DNA of 64,000 nt, taken from assembly GCA_902801625.1 (NCBI GenBank), contig CADCJI010000022.1:1-64000 (forward strand), read 5' to 3'. The position numbers were made by a program, and so were the translations under genes. Positions 57,665-64,000 of the stretch are shown one piece after another; the first letter of the stretch is position 1; each line of letters starts with the position of its first letter. The notes under the pieces are model-generated. The model was given only the letters and a program-made list of their open reading frames with translations. It was not told where the DNA came from and made no database searches. Origin of the DNA: an uncultured Bacteroidia bacterium (GTDB taxonomy: Bacteria > Bacteroidota > Bacteroidia > Bacteroidales > F082).

Positions 57665-59968
57665 ATGATTGACCTATTGAAAGACCTCAACGAGCCTCAA
57701 AGAGAGGCCGTTACCACTATAGAAGGCCCCGTGATGGTGATTGCCGGTGCCGGTTCGGGCAAGACCCGTGCCCTCACCTACCGCGTCGCCTACATGATCC
57801 AAGAGGGCGTCGACCCCTTCAGCATCATGGCCCTCACCTTCACCAACAAGGCCGCCCGCGAGATGAAGGAACGCATCATGCAACTCGTCAACGCCAGCGA
57901 CGCCCGCAACGTGTGGATGGGCACTTTCCACTCCATCTTTGCGAGGATTTTACGCATCGAGGCGGAGAAGATTGGCTTCACAAGCAATTTCTCGATTTAC
58001 GACACGGATGACTCGAAGGCTCTCATCACGCAGATACTCAAAGACTTGAGCCTCGATACCAAAGTCTACCCCGCCAAGCAGGTGCTGGCCCGCATCAGTT
58101 CGGCCAAGTCCAGCCTCTTTTCACCCGAAGACTATGCCAACAACCCCGAGGTCCAAGAGGCCGACCGCAAGGCCAACAAGCCGCTCATCGGGCAACTGTT
58201 CAAGCTCTACAACGAGCGCCTGCATCGCGCCAACGCCATGGACTTCGATGATATCTTGTACTTCACCAATGTGCTGCTGCGCGACAACCCCGACGTGCTC
58301 TACAAATACCAGAACCACTTCAAGTTCATCCTTGTCGACGAGTACCAGGACACCAACTACGCCCAATACCTCATCGTGAAGCGCATCGCTGCCCTGTTCG
58401 AGAACATCTGCGTGGTGGGTGACGACGCCCAAAGCATCTATGCCTTCCGTGGCGCCAACATCCAGAACATCCTCAACTTCAAGAACGATTACCCTGATTA
58501 TAAGTTGATTAGGTTGGAGCAAAACTATCGTTCCACCCAGAACATCGTCAACGCCTCGAACGCCGTCATCGCGCACAACAAGGACCAAATCAAGAAAAAG
58601 GTATGGAGCGACAAGGAGAAAGGCGAACTCATCGGCCTCATCCATGCCAACAGCGACACCGAGGAAGGCACCATGGTGGCCAACAGCATCTTCCAGTACA
58701 AGATGACGCGTCACCTGCCCAACAAGAGCTTCGCCATCCTCTATCGTACCAATGCCCAGAGCCGTTCGATGGAAGAGGCGCTGCGCAAACAGAACATACC
58801 TTATAAGATTTATGGCGGCCTCTCATTCTACGACCGCAAGGAAATCAAGGACTTGCTTGCCTATTTCCGCGTCGTCATCAATCCCGAGGACGAGCAGGCC
58901 TTACTGCGTATCATCAACTACCCTGCCCGTGGCATCGGCAAGACCAGCATTGAGCGCATGATGGTCGTCGCCAACGAGCAACGCACGAGCATCTGGAAGT
59001 GCATGGAAAACAATGTGTTTCCGCAGGACTTCAACATGGGCACCGTCAACAAGTTCCGTGACTTCATGGTGATGATCAAGAGCTTCCAAACTTTGCAGGA
59101 GAAGATGAACGCCTTCGAATTGGCCAAGCACATCACCAATACCATTGGGCTCATCAAGGTGCTGAAGGAAGACGACACGCCAGAGGGCGTGTCGAGGGTC
59201 GAAAACGTGGAGGAATTGCTCAACGCCATCATGGAGTTCAGCGACCGTCAGGTGGACGAGACCACTGGCGAGACCGCCCGCGTCGACCTGGTGCAATTCA
59301 TGGAAGATGTGGCCCTGCTCACCGACAGCGAGATGAAGAAAGATGACCCCGAGGAGGACTTCGTCAGCCTGATGACCGTGCACTCGGCCAAAGGCTTGGA
59401 GTTCCCGTATGTCTATGTAGTCGGCATGGAAGAGAACCTCTTCCCTGGCATCCTCAGCCTCAGCACGAGAGAAGAACTGGAAGAGGAACGCCGTTTGTTC
59501 TATGTGGCCATCACCCGTGCCATGACCAAGTTGACTTTGAGCTATGCCGAACAACGCTACCGCTACGGTAACCTCACCCTCAGTGAACGCTCGCGCTTCG
59601 TTGATGAAATTGACGCGAGCCTTATCGAACAGACGCAGAAGGCCTCGTTCAGAGGCACCTCGCCCATGGGCGGACGACCTTTCGGTCGACGCATCAACGA
59701 ACCCGAGCAGCACGGCTTCCGCAAACTAGAGGAAACGCCCTCGTTTGCCAAGCCAAGTTTCAACCAGCCCGCAGTGCCAAAGGACTTTGAGCCTTCCAAC
59801 CCCGACCTTTTGCAGGAAGGAATGCGCGTGATGCACGCCAAGTTTGGCGCAGGCACCGTCCTCAGCATCGAAGGCGCAGGGGCAAACAAGAAGGCCTCGG
59901 TGCGCTTCGACACGGCTGGAGTGAAAATGCTGATGTTGAAGTTTGCGCGATTGGGGATAATCAGATAA
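57665..59968 (+). CDS. UvrD/PcrA-type ATP-dependent DNA helicase
   Basis: The 767-residue superfamily 1A 3'-5' helicase acts in repair and removal of RNA polymerase or RecA. Motifs in order: Q-motif LNEPQREAV, Walker A AGAGSGKTRAL, motif Ia ALTFTNKAAREMKER, motif II LVDEYQDTNY, motif III GDDAQSIYAFRGA, motif IV LEQNYRST, motif V VHSAKGLEFPYVYV and motif VI YVAITRAMTKLTLSYA. The C terminus (about 715-767) has the PcrA-like Tudor segment EGMRVMHAKFGAGTVLSIEG. A complete, normal-length enzyme. Confidence 0.95.
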   Translation: MIDLLKDLNEPQREAVTTIEGPVMVIAGAGSGKTRALTYRVAYMIQEGVDPFSIMALTFTNKAAREMKERIMQLVNASDARNVWMGTFHSIFARILRIEAEKIGFTSNFSIYDTDDSKALITQILKDLSLDTKVYPAKQVLARISSAKSSLFSPEDYANNPEVQEADRKANKPLIGQLFKLYNERLHRANAMDFDDILYFTNVLLRDNPDVLYKYQNHFKFILVDEYQDTNYAQYLIVKRIAALFENICVVGDDAQSIYAFRGANIQNILNFKNDYPDYKLIRLEQNYRSTQNIVNASNAVIAHNKDQIKKKVWSDKEKGELIGLIHANSDTEEGTMVANSIFQYKMTRHLPNKSFAILYRTNAQSRSMEEALRKQNIPYKIYGGLSFYDRKEIKDLLAYFRVVINPEDEQALLRIINYPARGIGKTSIERMMVVANEQRTSIWKCMENNVFPQDFNMGTVNKFRDFMVMIKSFQTLQEKMNAFELAKHITNTIGLIKVLKEDDTPEGVSRVENVEELLNAIMEFSDRQVDETTGETARVDLVQFMEDVALLTDSEMKKDDPEEDFVSLMTVHSAKGLEFPYVYVVGMEENLFPGILSLSTREELEEERRLFYVAITRAMTKLTLSYAEQRYRYGNLTLSERSRFVDEIDASLIEQTQKASFRGTSPMGGRPFGRRINEPEQHGFRKLEETPSFAKPSFNQPAVPKDFEPSNPDLLQEGMRVMHAKFGAGTVLSIEGAGANKKASVRFDTAGVKMLMLKFARLGIIR

Positions 59969-59969
59969 T

Positions 59970-60096
59970 GAGATTCCCTTCGGGAATGGAGTAGAATCTA
60001 ACATTAATATCGGCGGCTTGTGACAGCTACTGAAGGGTAGCAGCATTTGGCCGCCGCTTGTTACCATATACCCAACTCCATTCCCATGGGAATCTC
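59970..60096. repeat. AGATTCCC...GGGAATCT long inverted repeat, copy 2
   Basis: GAGATTCCCTTCGGGAATGG (59970) and CCATTCCCATGGGAATCTC (60078) are near-perfect inverted ends. Inside, CGGCGGC/GCCGCCG and GCTAC/GTAGC form further stems. Copy 1 is at 47276-47402. Confidence 0.8.
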
Positions 60097-60132
60097 TCAA
60101 TGTCAGCGCAAACCAGCATCCTATTTTAGTGC

Positions 60133-60162
60133 TTGATATTAAAGGAAAAATATGTACCTTTG
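60133..60162 (+). promoter_or_regulatory. Promoter of the DUF4290-murA operon
   Basis: TTG (60133-60135), a 19-base spacer and TACCTTTG (60155-60162), then ATG 18 bases later. Confidence 0.7.
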
Positions 60163-60180
60163 CAGCAAAATTGAATCACA

Positions 60181-60888
60181 ATGAACAAACCAGGTTTAAC
60201 CTACAATACAGAGAAAGAGCAGATTGTCATCTCGGAATACGGTCGTTGCGTGCAGGAAATGATCAAGAAACTGCCTGAGATTGAAGACCGGGAGCAACGC
60301 ACCGAAGCCGCCAAATACATCATCAGCGTGATGGTGCAGATGAACCCGAACATCAAGCAGTCTAGCGACTACGAGCACAAGCTTTGGGACCACCTCTACA
60401 TGATTTCGGGCTACAACCTCGACGTGGACAGTCCCTACGCTCCTCCTGTCCCATTGGAGAAGCAAAGCAAGCCTCAACACATTGGTTATCAGAATAATGA
60501 TATAAAATACGGCCACTACGGGCAATACCTCATCAAGATGATTGAGGCTGCCTCACAAGAGGAAAACGACGAGATTCGAGAAGCCCTTGCCTACTCCTTG
60601 GCCGGACAGATGAAGCGCAACTACCTGGAATGGAACAAGAGCGTCGTCAACGACCAAGTCATCCTCGACGACCTGAAGAACATCAGCGGCGGACGCCTCG
60701 TCATCTCCGACGAATCGAAGCTGAACGGCAACGCAGACCTTGGAAAAGTCCAACCTCAAGCCAAGCAGCCGCAACAGCAACAGCAAGGCAAGAAGAAAAA
60801 GAAGAAAGTGCCGAACCTGAAGGCCAACATGAACAACCCGAACAACCCGGCGTATAAGAAACGCATGCAAGAGTTGGGAAAACTATAA
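60181..60888 (+). CDS. DUF4290 family protein
   Basis: The 235-residue protein matches the Bacteroidota DUF4290 family, which commonly precedes murA: GLTYNTEKEQIVISEYGRCV, then REQRTEAAKYIISVMVQMNP and DYEHKLWDHLYMIS. The first 180 residues are helical. The tail is Gln/Lys-rich (QQQQQGKKKKKK), probably disordered and nucleic-acid or membrane binding. Function unknown; murA follows after 115 bases containing a repeat. Confidence 0.85.
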   Translation: MNKPGLTYNTEKEQIVISEYGRCVQEMIKKLPEIEDREQRTEAAKYIISVMVQMNPNIKQSSDYEHKLWDHLYMISGYNLDVDSPYAPPVPLEKQSKPQHIGYQNNDIKYGHYGQYLIKMIEAASQEENDEIREALAYSLAGQMKRNYLEWNKSVVNDQVILDDLKNISGGRLVISDESKLNGNADLGKVQPQAKQPQQQQQGKKKKKKVPNLKANMNNPNNPAYKKRMQELGKL

Positions 60889-60919
60889 AATTCATAGCGA
60901 GGTTGCTTCGTGTCTTTAA

Positions 60920-61000
60920 TTCCCCGCCCTTCGGGCACCCCTTTAAAAGGAGGAGACGCGAAGCGGCAACTCTAAACTCTAAACTCTAAACTCTAAACTA
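60920..61000. repeat. Palindromic fragment and inverted TTTAGAG array before murA
   Basis: CGCCCTTCGGGCACCCC (60927) and TTTAAAAGGAGGAG match the element inside rho. Four CTCTAAA copies (60970-60997) are the reverse complement of the TTTAGAG arrays at 40189 and 44465. Confidence 0.8.
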
Positions 61001-61003
61001 AAC

Positions 61004-62311
61004 ATGGCATCACTGAAGATCAAAGGCGGCTGCAAGCTGCAAGGCGAAATCATCCCGCAAGGCGCGAAGAACGAGGCCATGCAAATCCTCTGTGCCTGTC
61101 TGCTCACCGACGAGAAAGTCACCGTCCACAACCTGCCCGACATCCTCGACATCAACAACCTGATTGCCTTGTTGGAAGGCATGGGCGTGACCGTTGAGCG
61201 TCCTACCAGGCATGACATCATTTTACAGGCCAAAGACATCAATTTCAATTACTTCCATCTGACTGCTTATCAAAAAACCGCATCAAAGCTAAGAGGTAGC
61301 GTGATGATGACTGGTCCCATGCTGGCTCGTTTCGGCAAGGCCTACATGCCCAAGCCAGGTGGCGACAAGATCGGTCGGCGCAGATTGGACACCCATGTCA
61401 TCGGTCTTCAGAAGCTCGGTGCCATCTTTGATTTCAACTCCTACGAAGTCGAGGTGCAGCGCGGTGGCCTGAAAGGCTGCTACATGCTCCTTGACGAGGC
61501 CTCAGTGACTGGCACAGCCAACATCGTCATGGCCGCCGTGATGGCACAAGGCACCACCACCATCTTCAACGCTGCCTGCGAGCCTTACCTCGTGCAACTC
61601 TGCACCATGCTCAACAATATGGGTGCCGACATCAAGGGCGTAGGTTCCAACCTATTGACCATCAATGGAGTAAACAAACTCCATGGAACCGAGCACACCT
61701 TGCTTGCCGACATGATCGAAGTAGGCTCATTCATCGGCATGGCCGCCATGACGGGCAGCGAAATCACCATCAAGAATGCAGGCATCGCGCAGTTAGGCAT
61801 CATCCCTGACGTGTTCCGCAGGCTCGGTATACAGATGGAATACCGTAGCGACGACATCTTCATCCCTGCACAAGACCATTATGAAGTACAGACCTTCATG
61901 GACGGCAGCATCCTCACCGTAGCCGACGCGCCTTGGCCAGGCTTCACGCCCGACTTGATCAGTATCGTATTGGTGGTGGCCACGCAAGCCAAGGGTACCG
62001 TACTCATCCACCAAAAGATGTTCGAGAGCCGCTTGTTCTTCGTCGACAAGCTCATTGACATGGGTGCGCAAATCATTCTCTGTGACCCGCACCGTGCCAA
62101 TGTCATCGGCCTCGACCACAGCCATGCCCTTCGCGGCATCCGCATGGCCTCGCCCGACATCCGTGCCGGTGTCGCCTTGCTCATCGCCGCCCTCTCCGCC
62201 GATGGTACCAGCATCATCGACAACAGCGACCAGATCGAAAGAGGCTATCAATACATTGACAAGCGCGTCAATGCCCTCAGTCTCGACGGACCTATCATCG
62301 AGTGCCTCTAA
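61004..62311 (+). CDS. murA: UDP-N-acetylglucosamine 1-carboxyvinyltransferase with Asp at the fosfomycin site
   Basis: MurA adds enolpyruvate to UDP-GlcNAc, the first committed step of peptidoglycan synthesis. The 435-residue protein has the family segments LQGEIIPQGAKNEAMQILCA, SVMMTGPMLARFG, ASVTGTANIVMAA, EVGSFIGMAAMTGS and MASPDIRAGVALLIAALSADG. The active-site loop reads PGGDKIGRRRLDTH, so residue 121 is Asp where E. coli has Cys115. Cys-to-Asp enzymes remain active but resist covalent inactivation by fosfomycin. It is probably cotranscribed with the DUF4290 gene. Confidence 0.95.
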   Translation: MASLKIKGGCKLQGEIIPQGAKNEAMQILCACLLTDEKVTVHNLPDILDINNLIALLEGMGVTVERPTRHDIILQAKDINFNYFHLTAYQKTASKLRGSVMMTGPMLARFGKAYMPKPGGDKIGRRRLDTHVIGLQKLGAIFDFNSYEVEVQRGGLKGCYMLLDEASVTGTANIVMAAVMAQGTTTIFNAACEPYLVQLCTMLNNMGADIKGVGSNLLTINGVNKLHGTEHTLLADMIEVGSFIGMAAMTGSEITIKNAGIAQLGIIPDVFRRLGIQMEYRSDDIFIPAQDHYEVQTFMDGSILTVADAPWPGFTPDLISIVLVVATQAKGTVLIHQKMFESRLFFVDKLIDMGAQIILCDPHRANVIGLDHSHALRGIRMASPDIRAGVALLIAALSADGTSIIDNSDQIERGYQYIDKRVNALSLDGPIIECL

Positions 62312-62415
62312 GCCCTACCCTTCCCTATTCTGCCATTTTGTCAAAACCCAAGCTTTGGCAAAGGATTTGATATGTCCTAGCGCAAAATGGAAAATAATAG
62401 CAAAACACACATATC

Positions 62416-63054
62416 ATGACAGAAAACGAAAACGTTAACAATCAGGACGATGCCTTGAAAGACACCGTCAAACCCGACATGGAGAACAAGCAAGAACCCG
62501 TCGACGAACAACCCAAACAAGAAGAAGCTGCCGAAGCCAAAGAGGCCAAAGGTGACAATGTTTCAGAAAAAAAGTCGAAACGGTTCAAGATTCGTCATGC
62601 CCAAGAGAAGGCCTTGGAAGAAGAAAAGGCCAAATATGCCGAATTGAACGACAAATACTTGCGCCTGTTCTCAGAGTTCGACAACTTCCGCAAGCGCACA
62701 GCCAAGGAGAAACTCGACTTGACCGCCACAGCTTCGGAAAGCGTCATCAAGGACATTTTGCCCGTGTTGGACGATTTTGAGCGCGCCTTGCAAAACATGG
62801 AAAAGAATGGCAACGAGGCAGACTTGCAAGGCGTTACCTTGATTTTCAACAAGTTGAAAGACACTTTGAAGAAGAAAGGCTTGGAGGAAATCGAAGCCAT
62901 GGATGTCGAGTTCAACACCGATGAACACGAAGCCCTGACGATGATTCCCGCGCCTGAGGAAGACAAAAAAGGCAAGGTCTTGGATGTCATCCAGAAGGGC
63001 TACAAGCTGAATGGCAAGGTGATACGCTTTGCGCGCGTCGTAGTCGGTAATTGA
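62416..63054 (+). CDS. grpE: Nucleotide exchange factor GrpE
   Basis: GrpE releases ADP from DnaK. The 212-residue protein has an acidic, disordered N-terminal 60 residues, the long dimerising coiled coil (KALEEEKAKYAELNDKYLRL, then FSEFDNFRKRTAKEK) and the C-terminal beta domain (NTDEHEALTMIPAP to VLDVIQKGYKLNGKVIRFAR). It is followed by dnaJ, the usual arrangement in this phylum. Confidence 0.95.
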   Translation: MTENENVNNQDDALKDTVKPDMENKQEPVDEQPKQEEAAEAKEAKGDNVSEKKSKRFKIRHAQEKALEEEKAKYAELNDKYLRLFSEFDNFRKRTAKEKLDLTATASESVIKDILPVLDDFERALQNMEKNGNEADLQGVTLIFNKLKDTLKKKGLEEIEAMDVEFNTDEHEALTMIPAPEEDKKGKVLDVIQKGYKLNGKVIRFARVVVGN

Positions 63055-63172
63055 TGGGATTGTCCTACGGACAAGAAATCCATCAAAAATAGTAATAAAA
63101 TCTAATAAAAATCAATTGATTATGTATTGAAAGATTTTAAAAGAGATTTTTGAAAGATTTCTTGCGAAGCAA
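63055..63172. repeat. Element with inverted ends between grpE and dnaJ
   Basis: GGGATTGTCCTACGGACAAG (63056) and GATTTCTTGCGAAGCAATCC (63156) are inverted relative to each other and match the GGATTGCTTCGCAAGAAATC ends of the cluster at 46710. The interior is AT-rich (AAATCTAATAAAAATCAATT). It looks like a small miniature element within a heat-shock operon. Confidence 0.7.
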
Positions 63173-63200
63173 TCCACAAAAATAATAAGGAGAGTAAAGA

Positions 63201-64000
63201 ATGGCAGAAAAAAGAGATTACTACGAGGTGCTGGGGGTCAACAAGAACTCCACACCTGACGAGATAAAGAGCGCCTACCGCAAGGCCGCCTTGAAATGGC
63301 ACCCTGACAAGTGGGTGAACGGCACCGACGCCGAGAAAAAGACCGCCGAGGAGAATTTCAAGGAAGCCTCGGAGGCCTATTCCGTGTTGAGCGACGAGAA
63401 TAAGAAGGCGCGCTACGACCGTTACGGCTTCGCTGGCATGGACGGTGGCTCGGCCAGCGGTGGTGGCGGCTTCAGCGGTTTCGGTGACTTCGACCTGAAC
63501 GACATCCTGAACAGCGTGTTCGGTCGCGGCTTCGACTTTGGTGGAGGCTTCAGTGGGTTCAGCGGTTTTGGAGGAAGTGGAAGCCGTGGAGGCACCGTCA
63601 AGCAACGTGGTTCCAACATCCGCGTTAAGGTGAAGCTGAACTTGCAAGAGATCGCTCATGGTGTAAAGAAGAAAATCAAGGTGAGCAAGTACGTGGCATG
63701 TACGCATTGCCATGGCAGTGGCTCTGAGGACGGCTCCACCGAGACCTGCCCTACCTGCCACGGTCGCGGCCAGGTGGTGCAGACCGTCAACAGCTTCTTC
63801 GGACAGATGCAGACCGCCTCGGTGTGTCCCACCTGTAATGGTACAGGCACCGTCATCAAGAAGAAGTGCACCCACTGCGGCGGCGAAGGCATCATGAAGG
63901 GTGATGAAGTCATCGAGATTGACATCCCTGCCGGCGTGGGCGAAGGCATGCAGCTCACCGTGCGCGGCAAGGGTAATGCCGGCCCGCACAACGGCGTGAA
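63201..64000 (+). CDS. dnaJ: Chaperone DnaJ, N-terminal part (truncated by window edge)
   Basis: The open frame runs from 63201 to the window end (266 codons). The J domain (1-70) has the HPD motif in WHPDKW; a Gly/Phe-rich linker follows ([20 protein letters not shown]). The zinc-binding region contains [24 protein letters not shown] and CTHCGGEG, all four CxxCxGxG repeats. It then enters the client-binding domain ([20 protein letters not shown]). AGGAGAG lies ten bases before the start. Type I DnaJ, the partner of DnaK and of the GrpE encoded upstream. Confidence 0.96.
   Translation, partial: MAEKRDYYEVLGVNKNSTPDEIKSAYRKAALKWHPDKWVNGTDAEKKTAEENFKEASEAYSVLSDENKKARYDRYGFAGMDGGSASGGGGFSGFGDFDLNDILNSVFGRGFDFGGGFSGFSGFGGSGSRGGTVKQRGSNIRVKVKLNLQEIAHGVKKKIKVSKYVACTHCHGSGSEDGSTETCPTCHGRGQVVQTVNSFFGQMQTASVCPTCNGTGTVIKKKCTHCGGEGIMKGDEVIEIDIPAGVGEGMQLTVRGKGNAGPHNGV

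Overview
The window is a contiguous chromosomal stretch from a member of the Bacteroidales (phylum Bacteroidota), probably an uncultured gut or rumen lineage outside Bacteroides itself. The evidence is a set of lineage-typical genes (Porin_10-like porin, GWxTD protein, DUF3078, DUF4290, DUF4293, dipeptidyl peptidases of families M49 and S9, a type IX secretion sorting domain, an extended Rho) and -7 promoter boxes of the form TAnnTTTG in front of many genes, several with a TTG box 19-20 bases upstream. Intergenic DNA is unusually rich in short palindromes and tandem repeats. Family assignments come from reading motifs; no database search was run.

Layout. 1-191: end of a 5S rRNA gene, its terminator and two hairpins. 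298-3978: porin and cation/proton antiporter. 3991-7129: a probable ADP-ribose/NAD operon (NrtR-type Nudix regulator behind a pair of palindromic operators, a VWA plus macro-like protein, an ADP-ribosylglycohydrolase). 7239-17936: housekeeping genes (aroQ, glycosyltransferase, lipid A acyltransferase-like, GWxTD, TPR sensor, two tRNA-Ser, cyclophilin, PfkB kinase, rhodanese/metallo-beta-lactamase fusion) and a small zinc-ribbon operon. 18069-29187: an accessory island of unrecognised minus-strand genes broken up by degenerate repeats of one gene tail. It holds a DnaB-like protein without its ATP-binding loop, two proteins that look like nuclease-plus-membrane modules, a two-gene cassette, two paralogues with a shared C-terminal domain, and two copies each of a structured 0.3 kb repeat and a 0.19 kb palindromic repeat.

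29277-46677 returns to core genes: M49 peptidase, DUF481 protein, esterase, lpxD, a HEPN/MNT toxin-antitoxin pair, efp, an S9 peptidase, a broken second HEPN/MNT pair, rlmB, TonB-like protein, DUF3078 protein, phosphodiesterase, DUF4293 protein, rho, a LolA-like gene and mpl. 46710-53473 is repeat-rich and holds the SRP RNA gene, a frameshifted secreted multidomain protein and a ParE/RelE-type toxin-antitoxin module. 53474-64000 holds a PurF-like protein lacking the catalytic cysteine, a Sua5/YrdC protein, tRNA-Lys, a CPBP protease, a UvrD/PcrA helicase, a DUF4290 protein, murA with Asp in place of the fosfomycin-target Cys, grpE and the start of dnaJ.

Best candidates for undescribed biology: the two-gene cassette at 23823-25942 and its island; the repeat pair at 26035-27612, where one stem shows a compensatory base change; the ADP-ribose operon with its twin operators; the PurF-like gene with a terminator-like hairpin at the start of its predicted transcript; and the repeat element translated in frame inside rho.
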